Shown: piece by piece, positions 47,021-58,294 of the stretch
How the letters are laid out: each line of letters opens with the position of its first letter
Numbering within the stretch: position 1 is the stretch's first letter
Source of the DNA: Thelephora terrestris
Lineage: Eukaryota > Basidiomycota > Agaricomycetes > Thelephorales > Thelephoraceae
Assembly (NCBI GenBank): GCA_015956445.1
Contig: WIUZ02000010.1
Location: 806,001-870,000, forward strand
DNA length: 64,000 bases
Reading direction: 5' to 3'
The notes under the pieces: generated by a model
The model's database searches: none
What the model saw: the letters and a program-made list of their open reading frames with translations, nothing else
Told to the model about the DNA's origin: nothing
Program-made: the position numbers and the translations under genes

Positions 47021-48001
47021 TCAAAACTGTACCGAGGGAAGATGCGAATGCGTATGTCGGAATACGGTATAGCAAAACATCGTGAACAACCCTCCCGTTG
47101 CTACCCCGACCAGGAACTTCACGTCTACATATCGTGGCACTTTTACCGTTGGGCTGTCTGTCGGCTGCTTGCTGGGCGGAGGGGAAATGGTCCATAGATT
47201 TACGTTGTAGCCACCTGGACGGAACCCGACGGTCGAGGCTGAAGAAAGACCGGGGAGTCCGTCAAGGCCCTTGGCGTTCTTTTGTTCCCAGTACGCCCTG
47301 AGGCCGTCCTCTGCCTTGGAGATTGACGGATCTTCTGCATCGGCTTCCGCTTGGTTGTCCTCTTCCTCCTTTTTGTTGGCGATTTGGCTGAGGCCATGTC
47401 GCTCTCCCTGATAGGAATAGAAAGGAATGGCATATCCACATGACTATCAACCCGGCGAGTTACCTCGATGATGAGACATCCTTCAAGTAACGGTTGACAT
47501 ACCGAACTGACTTGGTAGACGTCTACCATGATCACCGCACGAGAACCTGGGTTCCTCTTCTCCGGGGGAATAAGTTCAGTATACTCCTTTGTCCCGAACT
47601 CGTGGACAGTTCCTGAACTGGAGTGAGTGCTCGCGGACACCGATTCGAACAGTACTCACCTTTCCCGAAGAGTCGTACTATCCTTGGAGCACCTTCGAAT
47701 GCGGAGAACATGACAGTTATCCTCCCATTCTCACGTATATGCGAGATTGTTTCGATCCCTGGCAGTGGACTGTGAGCATTCGGGGCATGGAGGCCAACAG
47801 ATACTAATGCATACCGCTTCCTGTGAGATCCTCGTACCACACCTTTCGCTCGTTTACGACGTGAAACGTGCCTGCAACGCCCTTCGGAGACACGTTTATG
47901 TGACCGTCTGGACTCAAAGGAGAAGTGGCGACCCAGAAAAGCTTCTGAGCGAGGATCCAAGAGATATGCTCTGGTTGAAGCTGCTCCCAGAATTTGACCA
48001 T
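47021..48001 (-). CDS. Pyridoxamine 5'-phosphate oxidase-fold protein with C-terminal membrane segment
   Basis: Four exons (47815-48001, 47660-47758, 47503-47612, 47021-47443) join in phase to 272 residues. The flavin-binding split-barrel of the PNPOx-like family is visible in QKLFWVATSPLSPDGHINVSPKG, IRENGRITVMFSAFEGAPRIVRLFGKG and VIMVDVYQVSSSCGYAIPFY. Many fungal members of this family have unknown substrates; some bind FMN, heme or F420. The last 40 residues contain a hydrophobic segment (FLVGVATGGLFTMFCYTVF) followed by a short polar tail, so the protein may be anchored by its C-terminus. The second exon-exon join relies on an AG ten bases after an alternative one. Confidence 0.78.
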
Positions 48002-48809
48002 GGTGGTTGTGGTGTGAGGCAATATCTCTGAGAGTGAACCCGCACCTTGAGTCGTGTGAGGGTCCGACTGAATCGGACTTCTGCCACACAGTTGGCCTTG
48101 AATATTATTCTGTTTCACTTCATCAAGCCAGCAAGCGAACAGCACCCTCCCGGCACCCCAGTGACAGGCGAAGGGACGTGGGAGTTCGGGCCGAGGCGAT
48201 GATACACCGCCTCCCCCCGACCGTCTTGGCCCTGGGAACCCAAGACCTCGATGATTCTCATCGAAGGTCCCTCACTACTCCAAGCTGTGAACGTTAACCA
48301 GGACGCCCAACGTTCTGGAGGGTCTCAGGCTCCCTCTATTCTCGGACCACCATTGGACTTGACGCCGTCGATGTTGTTGGCGATCTTTGAATGTATTTGT
48401 GAACCTGGGCTTTCTATATCCCAGCGGACTCGAGAGCCAATGGACAAGGTTGGCGCCATGAAAATATTCTTGGGTGTGTTGGAAGCCGGCTTCATCAAGG
48501 TCAACGTGGTTTCGAGCGATGTCGATCCAGTGCATTGGCGCGTAGTGAGGAACATGGAAACCGTTTTCGAGAGGTCCAGAAGTCTGGTCGGGTGACAGCA
48601 TCCCCCTTGAAGCTTGAATCCTGAAGGGAGGACCCCAAACAGCCAAGAGGTGGAACTTGAAGTCCCGCGAACGGAGGATGCCGACGAAGACGAGGATGTT
48701 CTGGCAAGGCCAGAGACAACACCACTCATATCATCCACCGGCTCTCACCGTCTAGTCAGAGTACCCTTCCGCCCAGTCTTCCCTAGCAAATAGCATACAC
48801 AGTACCATA
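48002..48809. other. No supported gene
   Basis: Contains overlapping open frames on both strands (plus 48251-48595, 114 codons; minus 48325-48738). The plus-strand frame has LDLTPSMLLAIFECICEP, faintly reminiscent of an F-box helix, but no further support. Confidence 0.3.
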
Positions 48810-48930
48810 CACTGAGCCCCCAGGTGGCTCACGATCAGTGAACTTGCTGACGCACGAGGAGTGTGGCTTGTGACATTAGGCCGGGCGGAGAACGGTAGTA
48901 CCGGCGCATCGTTAGTCGGATTGAGTAAAT
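48810..48930 (+). pseudogene. Relic of the Mss4-like C-terminal domain
   Basis: CCCCCAGGTGGCTCACGATCAGTGAACTT and GCTGACGCACGAGGAGTGTG at 48820-48865 parallel CCTCCAGGTGGTTCACGATTAGTCAAGTT and GCTGACATGTGCGGAGTGTG at 44680-44726 in the GNAT-Mss4 gene. The CxxC zinc codons are partly lost and the frame is broken. No GNAT part is present. Confidence 0.6.
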
Positions 48931-49417
48931 GTGAACCATCCCCGTAGCGGATTCATCGTGCTAGGGGGGCGCGTATCCGTAGCATGACTTTGTATACTGT
49001 CGATTCTCTATATGTACTCATAGCTTCTGTTGGAATCGATTTTCGGCAACTTTCTGGGCTGCTCCCACTTTCCGAAAACTGCAGCAATCGTGGGAGTTGT
49101 CAGCTCCTCAACTCAATCCTCGTAGCGCTGAGCGCGTCCCCTCTGCTGCGAACTTGAGCCTGGATTAAAGCCTTCAATCATGTACGGATCTCACGCATCA
49201 CCCATGCTGCGACTGGCGCACCCATTGGTGCGTTGTTCACCTCATTGGTCACGAGCTTCAGGGAACCTTTGGTCATCAACATCATGCGCAGTTTCTGAGA
49301 AACCCGAAAACCCTTGGACTTGCATGACTCGCCCTCGCCCGCTGTTCACCTATCACGACGCCCACGAAAACCGTCTAAGTACCTCTCAAAACAATCCACC
49401 TCCAAAAACCGCTCGAA

Positions 49418-50275
49418 ATGGCGTCCTACCTCAGAAGTTGGCTCACGTTCGTCCCTGCCGCGCCTCCTCCTGTTCCCACCATCGAGGATCATGAGCCAGA
49501 GTCAGATGACGACGCAGATACGATAACTATCAAAGTGGAAGATGATGACTACGATGACACCCCTCCTGCATTCCCTGCTCTCAACAGCGCACAACGGGCC
49601 GCTGCTTCCTCTCCCTCTCGCTCGAATGGGCCACCCAGGACGTTGTCGGACAAATCGGCGGGGTTGATGCCACCGCCACCAGTACCAGGGTTGGCAAAGA
49701 GGACTCCCGGTTTCCCCGTTACCACTTCGAGTTCTCTATCCATACCATCGACGCCGAATACCTTGGCATTACCGACGAGCACGACGAAGCGGGTGAAGGC
49801 CTCGAAGCGAGTGCAACTTGCACCTGGGCACGGAGCGCTGGATTGGGCAAATTTGAAGAATTCCGGGACGGATTTGAGGGTACGCCCTTAACATTTTCAC
49901 CACCTCTCACTCTCTTATCGTCATCTGCTCGGTCGGGTTGATAGGGAGTAGATACCCTGATGAGGATACCGCCGTCCGTTCTCAAACGACATAACAAACG
50001 GGATGATATCTGGATGGCTTTGTATGGGAAGGTCTACAACGTCACCGCGTATATGTCATACCACCCTGGTGGCGAGAAAGAGCTGATGAGGGCTGCCGGA
50101 CGGGATGGCACAAAGTTGTTCGGTATGTCCACCCGGAATATAAATGTCAGAGGCGCCTTATCGAAGCTCACTATCCCTTCCAGCTGGAACGCACGGTTGG
50201 GTAAATGCTGAACTCATGTTAGACAATTGTATGGTCGGGTTTTTGGTACCAGAGCCAGAGCCGGACTCTGATTAG
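49418..50275 (+). CDS. Cytochrome b5-like heme-binding protein
   Basis: Three exons (49418-49879, 49945-50122, 50184-50275) join in phase to 243 residues. The first 150 residues are Pro/Ser/Asp-rich and disordered. The C-terminal domain is a cytochrome b5 fold: LKRHNKRDDIWMALYGKVYNVT, YMSYHPGGEKELMRAAGRDGTKLF with the first heme His in HPGG, and AGTHGWVNAELMLDNCMVGFLV with the second His. No reductase or membrane segment follows, so it would be a soluble electron carrier or heme-dependent regulator. Short fungal proteins of this shape are widespread and uncharacterised. Confidence 0.85.
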
Positions 50276-51049
50276 AATGTTAGCCTCAGATAACATTATT
50301 CCTCTGTAAGCGTTCCGATAGATTTATGGACGGGCGGAAATTTGATCCACTTGCTTCACTTTTACCTTCCGTCCTGTGCGTGTCCCCGCCTTTTTTTTCA
50401 CCTCGAGGTCGAAGTGGAAAGGAATGAGCGCTTGAGCACGCAGTCATTGCAATTCTTCAAAACCAATATCACGCCTTTGACGGCGAGAAGTTCAATTTAC
50501 CCCACCGTACTTCACAAACGCCTCCCTTTGCATCTGCTCGTTCCTCGCACTCTCCTCTCCTCTCCCCGCCAGGTTCACCCCAAAATCAGCCCCGACCTCC
50601 ACCATACACGGGTCTCCTACCTTTTCCAAGTCCAGCTTGCTCTACAGTACTTACCGCAGAAGTATCTACTGAGCTCGAAACTAGCGCTGGAGGCCTGGGC
50701 CGGAGCTGCCCCCGTTATCGCTTGAGCTCGGTGATTATCTGGACTCCCATTTGGGCGAGTATGTAGGAGGAAGGCGAAGGGCGAGACTTTGAGGTGTTGG
50801 AAAACGATCAAGAATTGATTTATGATTTTATCAGAGGAATTTTTGAACGGACGAAGTCAAGATCGCGATGGAGAATCCCCGGGTCTCAAAATCCGAGCCC
50901 GGTGAAGAAGCGTAAGCCGGTTCACCCTGGCCAGCCCGCTAGTACTTCCGCTCGCCAGTCCTCCCCGGCACAGAACAAATTGAACCTAAATACAAGCGGG
51001 GATTTTCCACTCGCCGGCCCGTCTACTTGTACCAGTACGGTGACTGGGT
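50276..51049. other. No supported gene
   Basis: Some plus-strand frames are Pro/Ser-rich (for example 50794-51057) and may be debris of a gene ending in the ML-like relic that follows, but the pieces do not splice together convincingly. Confidence 0.3.
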
Positions 51050-51178
51050 CCTCGTGAGTCCACCGAATGTCCACCGGTATGACCTTGCATACGGTTTCGT
51101 AGACGAGGCCAACGTTCTCGTCGAGGAATTCTTCCTACTACGCGGGAATCTGTTCTGCCTCGACTTTACTCCATAGTG
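51050..51178 (+). pseudogene. Relic of an ML-like gene, last exon
   Basis: The frame ending at TAG 51178 reads YDLAYGFVDEANVLVEEF then LLRGNLFCLDFTP, matching the last exon of the ML-like gene at 28484 (LIYGFADEIDVRVKGF, LLHETLFCLDFTPN). No signal peptide exon or other ML exons are seen upstream, so this looks like a 3' fragment. Confidence 0.55.
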
Positions 51179-52430
51179 TACGTATTACCCGAGCGCCAGG
51201 ATCCCCCACGACGCTGTTGTTCAACTGTTCTCTCTTCCTGACGTCATGGTGTGTTCGCATGCAACGAATCGCAACAACACATTGGGCTTGCATTGGGTGC
51301 TGTACTCAATTTTTCTCCTATTTCTCTGACCTTTTTGTCTGGGGAAAATTTTGTCCTACGATGAGAACTTATGCTGAGCGCGTCAGGACCGCCCTTTCGT
51401 CACGCGACAAGCAAGAAGACCCATGCAAACACGTGGAGAACCTGACGCAGAAGGTTCCAGCCCAGCATCCGAAGTCCTGAGGCAACGAGCCTTCTTCCTT
51501 TGGCCAAAACCACCAATTTCGCCTAGCTTCAACAATTGAGGCCTAGATTGGCAGACGCTCTGTCTCAAGGCTGTTCCACGGTTAGCCACCCGGCAAACCT
51601 CGGGGAAAAGTTCGCTCCAGCTGGAACTTATAGGTAGTCTCCAAGTGTATTTGTTGCGCCATAGTGATATACATAGCTAGGCCGACGACGACGCTCGCGG
51701 TTAGAAGTCTGGTCTTCCGCTCTTCCGTCCTTGACATGCGTGCCGCCTGTCCAATCTCTCAGGAGAACTATCGTAATCGTAAGCTTACTACTGCCCCTGG
51801 CAGCTATGAGAGTCCAAGGTCCAGATCCAATGTGTTTCCGTCCGTGCTCCTAGCCATTTTTCCATTGGGTTTAACAACGCTCGGCGACGTGCGCACATGA
51901 TGTACGAGTTTCATATCCCTAACTCCCTTTCTGCAAGCCTCCACGCAGGGAAGTCGAGACGGTCATATTGCGTCTCAATTCGTTTGACTTCTCACTTGCG
52001 ATGTGGATCCAAATGCCTTTCACCATGCGTTCTAGTCCTGGTCTAGAAGCGGCGGTGCAACCGAGGTTAACTGCCCCACCCGAGAACTTAAGGTTACGCG
52101 GTCGTTGATAAAGTTGCGTCCAGAAAACGTTAGCGTCCATGGCAGAGGGTTTTTTCTTGGGTTCCCTTCGACAGTACGTCGATACCCCCAGCTGATTGCG
52201 CCCGGGGCGTTTGGTGGCAAAGATGTGTTGTACCTGAAAGCAGCTACCGCAGACTTCGCCGTGATGAAGCTATTTCTGGGTCATTCGACAAATGCCCCAG
52301 CATACACACCGATGGGGTTTGTATGTTCTTCTTGCATTTAATGGTGGAGTAACACACATGCCACTTCAGCCTAGGATAAGGATGCTCGAGGGGGGAGAAA
52401 AGCAACCCTGGAAGTACATCAGTGAATTTC
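51179..52430. other. No supported gene
   Basis: Short frames only; none has a recognisable domain. It borders the Plavaka terminal region on the right. Confidence 0.35.
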
Positions 52431-52760
52431 GCGATCACTTTTTACTTTTTGCACTTATTTGCGCTTATTCCTGTGCTAATTTTTCGGGCGCTAAAATACC
52501 CTGGCTTAAATAAGCGTCACTTATTCACTTATTGGCACTTATTTGCACTTATTTTCACTTATTTGACGAAATCCAGGTTGACTGATGACTAGCGGTCCTC
52601 CCTACCAGCTTGACCCATTTAAAACCCTCGCTTACGCTATCGTTCACATCAGTAAAGTAGTCGCTCGATTATTTCAACTTATTTGATTATCCAAGATTAT
52701 TTTGATTATTTTGAACTTACTTTTTCAAAATTCGCGCGTGTTTTGCATGAGAAAATAAAG
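52431..52760. repeat. Array of degenerate CACTTATT repeats, probable Plavaka subterminal region
   Basis: At least eight copies of CACTTATT or close variants (GCACTTATTTGCGCTTATT, GTCACTTATTCACTTATT, GGCACTTATTTGCACTTATT) occur at 52441-52562, with related ATTATTT motifs up to 52715. The array lies just beyond the 3' end of the Plavaka transposase. Repeated short motifs near the ends of CACTA/Plavaka-type elements serve as transposase binding sites, so this may be the element's 3' subterminal region; the matching end would lie outside the window. Confidence 0.5.
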
Positions 52761-52830
52761 AGGAAATAAGATTGATCAGAAGTAAAAAATAATATTCGTG
52801 CTCAACATCGTGTTTACAGTGACCGGGAGA

Positions 52831-53850
52831 CTAAAACAAAGTTTTGAAGGAATGGTAATCAATATATTTGTTGAGGTAGAAAGCCTTGAACGCGTCGAGT
52901 GTGTGGGTGAAGTTAATCTCCCTCGGGATGGGAGTGTCGTCTTTGAATACAGGCAAAAGATGGGCGGCGCGGACAATGGAATCAATGTGAATCACTGACA
53001 TTAATCTGAACCCGTCCCTGTTGTAGTCCGGCTCGAAGACCCACATGCCATTGTCGGGGTCCGGATCATCAAAGCTCTTGCAGAATTCGTGGATAAGCGC
53101 ACATTTGAAGACCTCCTCCTCGAGTGCGAACGAAAAGAACAGATGAACTCTTGCAACTTCAAAACCCCTGGCTCCTGGCATATCCGAACCAGTGTGGAGG
53201 AGGACACAATCGCGACGTGGTGCTATGATGCCACTTGTTTTCCACTTCGGGGTGGACCGGATCATTTCGCGGTAGAGACCTCCAACGCCGGGAGAGTTGC
53301 TCGGAGCGCAGAACACCGCCTTGGCCGAATGGAAGACGGAGATGTCTTCAATGGAGTCGATAGACGGGCAGGCAGAGACAGAAGGGGCCCCAGCGGAGTT
53401 GGGATTCTGGTGGTAGAAGAGGAAAATCCGGACGAGTGCTTCAAGGTTTTCTTGTTTGATATGTTTGCCGAGCTCCCAGATTGACCCGAGAGGATAGCCG
53501 CGTGCTGTGTTGACAGTGTAAGTGATGATAAGACGTAAGATGTTGAGGGATACTCACCGCACTTCAGCGCGAGGGTGATATCGCTCAATGGGGGTGGCCC
53601 ATCGACTGGACCTGTCACGGCATCCTCATCCTCATCGGCATCGAGATCCTGGCCGTCCTCGCTCTCAGAATCTGAGTCGGGATCTGTGTCGCTGTTGTTG
53701 TCTTTGGCGTCCTCAAGGGCTTCGCGAAGCCTGTCAATCACCTGTCAGGGCCACTCTACCCCAACAACTACCAGTGCACTGAGCCGACTCCGCAGAGTAC
53801 TCACTAGTCCAACTAGCTTGTGAGAGAACGATCACGTCTCTATTCTTCCG
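52831..53850 (-). pseudogene. Plavaka transposase, C-terminal fragment
   Basis: Minus-strand fragment of the large Plavaka transposase of basidiomycetes. From the inside outward it reads VIDRLREALEDAKDNN, an acidic linker, an intron, ELGKHIKQENLEALVRIFLFYH, ISVFHSAKAVFCAPS, IRSTPKW, ARGFEVARVHLFFSF, and the ending NGMWVFEPDYNRDG, VIHIDSIVRAAHLLPVF, DAFKAFYLNKYIDYH. It ends at a stop at 52831. The transposase sequence that should precede it is found beyond the 53.8-57.0 kb segment, so this is the last part of a broken gene. Confidence 0.8.
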
Positions 53851-56800
53851 GTAGGTTGTCCGAGGTCACTACAAGTCAGGTCGAAATCCTAAAGAGAAAC
53901 CCAACCTAAACCGTACTTCGTTCGGTTTAACAAGCAAGGGTTGATCCCTACAACAGGATTGATGACTCCACCAGTTGATCGACTGGACGCTCGAGGTATT
54001 CTAATATGACTGCTGGGAGTCTATAGTTACGAGGCGCAGTTGACGCGCAGAGCGGGAGGGAGAGCAGATGGGGGTGTCTTGGATCAAACAAGAAACTCTG
54101 ACTTGTCCTTAACTGCAACTGGGCTGAGAAGGGCAGAGGATTTCCTGAGGTAACAAAACTAAGGTACTACGATACAGCCACAGTTGCTACTTATACTAAA
54201 GGAGTGGCCATGACGTCAATACCCTAATATACCCTTATCAAGTCCAGAACAAAGGGAGATAAGGAGTGTGAGAACGCTAAGTAAGGGAAGCGAACAAAGG
54301 TGACGCGTGGGAGAATAAAGGACAAAGGGCCTTACTAGCGTGTGAAGGATTGCATAAAAGATAACAATAGTTCGCATGAAACATAGGGGTAAAAGATAAC
54401 ACTAATCCTAAAAGAAAAAGGGGCATGGGGTCATGAAAGTTCGTACCTGGGGATCACACCCAAGGGTCAGGTGGCAATCTCCCTTTACATAGTTGTACCA
54501 GCGGATTCGGGAGTAGAGCCATGCAAACATCCCTTGTTGTCTGTAGGCGGTAACAGCATCACGGACAAGTGGTAACCTCAACGTACGTCCGAACATGAGG
54601 AGGTCGGGCCTAGACTCATGGGACATGAGGGATTACAGATTCGCCGGCGTTTCACGCTAACGGCTACTCCACATTCACTTGGCTAACCAGAAGGAGTCTA
54701 AGGCACTCCTTCCGAATAACGGCGATTCCTTCCTCCGGTTAGGAGACTGTGATGTGACTGTCCACGTGTGTGATCAGGGTCCAGGGTTGATCGTAATCGT
54801 AAAGTCATGAGGGGTCGTAAAAAGGGGTTCGTGATGTCATGAAGGGGTCATCAGGGTCTTGAGACCTATTTTTAGTGCGCGCGCGTTCTAGGCGTTCCGG
54901 AACGAAGTTCTTCCAAGGCCGTCCCGCGGGCCGAGGTGTCAGCTTGATGTAGTAAGCCGACGATGATGGTACAGGGGCGGAAGTTGATGTGACCCGGACC
55001 AATGAGGTTCGTTGAGGTAGGTCACGTGAAGGATCACCGATCTAGGCTATAAGAAGGACGTCTTCTTGGAGCCATCCTTGATCAGCAACACCAGCAACTT
55101 CCCCATCATCTTACCAAAACATGTCCTTCCCCAACAACCACACCTACAAAGTCGCCAACGGTATCTCCACCATCTCTCGCATCGACCGTTGTGCCGCCGC
55201 TCGCAAGACCTACGCCTGTGCGGCAGGGACTCCCTATACCACTGATGACCAGGTATGGGGGAGACCTAGAGCTTTTTGTGTTAGCACTAACGCCGTCCTC
55301 TAGGTAGAGGAACATTCTTTCGGGCGTTGATGTCCAGCTAACGGCTTCTAGATCTTGGAGGTCATCACAGAAGTGGACGCCGAACGTCTCAGGGAGACGA
55401 TCCCACATTTGACGGGGTTGACCTGGGACGATGAGCTCTGGGTCCGTACAATAATCGCCGAGAAGGTGGCCTTCCGGATGAGGGGTAGGTTCGGAGAGTT
55501 GGAGCATCCGATCAAGAAGGAGCTCTGGTACACCCTTCAGAGGGGCATCTACGATCAGGACCTGTTGGAGCACGGAGCGACTGTTCCTCGAGCCGTCCGC
55601 CACGCTACCGCTTCCACTAGCCTTTTGTGGTCGCTCGTTCGAGAGGGAGAAAGCCGGGTAGGTTTTCTGTCTGAATATTCGAGTATGACTCTCGACTAAC
55701 CAGACTGCCTAGGTTGAACGATTGGAGCGGGAGGTAAAGGAAGCGAAGGCAGACGTCCTTCGTTTATCGGCAGAGGGTCTTCAATTGAAGGAGACCTTGG
55801 CTGCCTTCCAGCAGGGGACGAACGAGGCGTTGGAGGCAATGGTCGCCAATCATCAGGAGTTGATTGCAGGGTTGAAGGTTCGGGACAACAACATTAAGGG
55901 GGCGTTGGCCAGGAGGGATGAAAAGGTAATGCCGCTTTCATCATTGCTTAGAATGATGGAAGCTGACATTTCCTAGACCGAAGAACTCGAGAACGTGGTG
56001 GCCGTGTTGACAGCGCAGGTCGAGTCCTTGCAGGACAAGACCTGTAACTGTAAAGAGGGTCCCAAATTGGTTGGTCAGGGGACAGCAGACGTTCCGTTCG
56101 AGTTGGAGTACGCCGACGAGGTGGTACTCCCATCTCCTAATCCGTCGTCCTATGCGACGCCTCCGATCGAGAACGCGGTTCCCGTTCTGACTCCAGGTCC
56201 GGCTTCCACCTTGGCCGCTTCCGACAAGGAGAACTGTGGGCGCTGTGTCTTGCAGCCGATCCATCAGTTGGTGAAGATCGAGGATGAGGTCATGGAGGTT
56301 GACCGAGCCGAAGATGCTCCGAGGGTCGCCGAGGTACGTCCGGTGACTAAGGGGCAACGATGCAAACGCTCTCGACGCCGTCCTGCTCATCGCATGGCTC
56401 CATCGGCTAATCCCTATCCTCGTCCAGTCGAGTCAGATGGTGACCAGTCTGGTCGAGGTGGGGGACGAGAGTTCCGCTATCGGGTCAACCGTCCCTACCG
56501 ACAGGTCGAGTCGGAGATCCAGCTTCGCCACCAGCGTAGACTCACAATACAGGATCCCACCCAGGGGTCCGATGAGGGAGACGGAGGGTCGCTTGCCGAC
56601 TACGTCGATAGTGCTGTCGAGCAGTCACCCGGTGATGGCGATGTGGGACCAAGTGTTCCAGAGTTCGGTGACATCTGGGAGGCTGATCGGTCCGCTCGAA
56701 GGTATCTCTTCCTATCGGCTTGAACTTGTCGTTCAGCTGAGTGCCGAAGATGGTGATGCCATGTTCGGAGAGGTTCTTGCGAGGAGGGGCCAGCACTACG

Positions 56801-57044
56801 ATCTCCGAGATGGACAGTTGATGACCTTCAGGCCTGCCGTAGATAGAGTCGACTTTTGATGGGATTGGGATAGCACTTGTATAGCTCGTTGTGGCTTCGC
56901 TGGGAATAGTACGCGCGTGTGTGTGTTTCGAATGATTGGTGTGAAGGATAAGGAGTGTGAAGCATTCAAACATAAGAATTGGTAAGAAGAGTTCGAAGAA
57001 AGAGCGTGTTATAAAAAGTTTAAAAATACCATGTTCCTGACATC
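53851..57044. mobile_element. Segment of about 3.2 kb inserted in the Plavaka gene
   Basis: Transposase coding sequence stops near 57045 and resumes near 53850 on the minus strand, and the DNA between carries an unrelated plus-strand gene. I could not find terminal repeats or a target duplication at either edge, so the boundaries are approximate and the class is unknown. A minus-strand frame at 54408-54626 (LRLPLVRDAVTAYRQQGMFAWLYSRIRWYN) may be another piece of its content. Confidence 0.5.
55121..56723 (+). CDS. Spliced coiled-coil protein, probably mobile-element encoded
   Basis: Four exons (about 55121-55252, 55352-55656, 55713-55925, 55977-56723) join in phase. The N-terminus MSFPNNHTYKVANGISTISRI, with RCAAARKTYACAAG, resembles a protein family I recall as repeated in several basidiomycete genomes, but I cannot name it. 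Then come ETIPHLTGLTWDDELWVRTIIAEK, a coiled coil (VERLEREVKEAKADVLRLS, LAAFQQGTNEALEAMVANH) and a basic, disordered C-terminal part with KRSRRRPAHR. A TATA-like CTATAAGAAG lies about 70 bp before the ATG. A further 3' exon may exist (an alternative frame reaches 56859). Function unknown; the nested position suggests an element gene. Confidence 0.5.
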
Positions 57045-57191
57045 ACCTCACTGAGGCAAGTGCCGTCCAGCATGCCGCGTGACGAGAAGTCAGTCCGTGC
57101 GGCGGCAAGCTTATCATTTCTGGTGTTGATCATGAGCATCTGACCAAGCGCTTCATACCGACTGGACTGGCGCCATGGCTTCTTAACGGCA
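57045..57191 (-). pseudogene. Plavaka transposase, internal fragment next to the palindrome
   Basis: The minus strand from 57191 reads AVKKPWRQSSRYEALGQM, LMINTRNDKLAAARTDFSSRGMLDGTCLSE, a block that in Plavaka transposases follows the conserved core and precedes the acidic linker. The left side is cut by the palindrome and the right side by the 53.8-57.0 kb segment. Confidence 0.75.
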
Positions 57192-57421
57192 CAGTAGTCC
57201 TTATCATAATTGTGTACAATTTACTGCCAGATCTCGTAAAATTGTAATACTTTAACTCGTAGCGATTACAATGCTCAATGGCATTGCAATGCTGCCTGTG
57301 GCAGTTGCAATGCTGCCTGTGGCAGTTGCAATGCTGCCTGTGGCAGTTGCAATACCAGCTGCTCGGTACTCCTGATTAGGCAGGAGCCGACAATGTGGTA
57401 GCACCGAGTGACTGGGTGTGC

Positions 57422-57930
57422 TTATATAAGTGAGTCATGTGATTTTTCCAAAAAAGGAAATTTTGATGGCTTATATAAGCAGGTCAGGTGACTGAAAAAA
57501 GTGGGAGTTGCTGATGTAAGCAGATCATGTGACTGACCAAAAAAGGAAATTTTTGATGGCTTACATAAGCGACTTGAAAATGATTTTGGCATTGAATTTC
57601 CCAAAGAGGAAATTTTGATGGCTGACATAAGCAGGTCATGTGACCGTCCAAAAAAGGAAAGTTTTGATGGCTTACATAAGCGTCTCAAAATTGCTTTTGG
57701 AGGGGTCTTTCCTAAAAAGGAAATTCTTTTTTAGGAAATATTTGATGGATTACCAAAAAAGGAAATTTTGATGGCTTACATAAGCAGCTCAAAAATGCTT
57801 TTCACAAAAATTACCGAAAAAGGAAATTTCCTTTTTGGGAAAGAGTTTCCAAAAAAGGAAATTTTGATGGCTTACATGAGCAACTCAAAAATGATTTTGA
57901 CAAAAATTACCAAAAAAGGAAATTACCAAA
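57422..57930. repeat. Tandem diverged units in the left arm (mirrored at 59700-60189)
   Basis: At least six units share CCAAAAAAGGAAATTTTGATGGCTTACATAAGC, spaced about 50 to 100 bp. Alternate units end in GCTCAAAAATG or GGTCATGTGAC. Each unit contains a short inverted pair (CCAAAAAAGG / AAATTTCC) and reads open for 60-90 codons in both arms, which I treat as a by-product of the repeat. Confidence 0.7.
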
Positions 57931-58294
57931 AAAGGAAATTATATGCCAGAAAAATCGGAAAAATGCCAGAAAAATCTTAAAAAATACCGAAAAAATTCCC
58001 ACAGGTCTAGAAAGTGCCCAAAATGGTAAATTACTCCCAGAAATATCCAGAAAATTGTTTTTCTGGCTGGAAAAATCATGAAAAATTCCAGAATATAGAT
58101 AAATATTTTATAAAAATTATTTCAATTTTTTTGGTCCATTGAATAGCCCATAATTGTAATATTAATTTATTTTTTGCCCAAAAAATTCATAAAAATCCCA
58201 AAAAAATAAATCAAAATAGGAAAATACAAATATATCCATAATATTCATTATATCATGAAGTACAGACCAGTTTGTGGTCATAAACTAGCCCTAA

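Noticed and set aside
55047-55120. LTR of a retrotransposon upstream of the coiled-coil gene
   Set aside because: A TATA-like box is present but I find no matching direct repeat downstream of the gene and no polypurine tract or reverse transcriptase.
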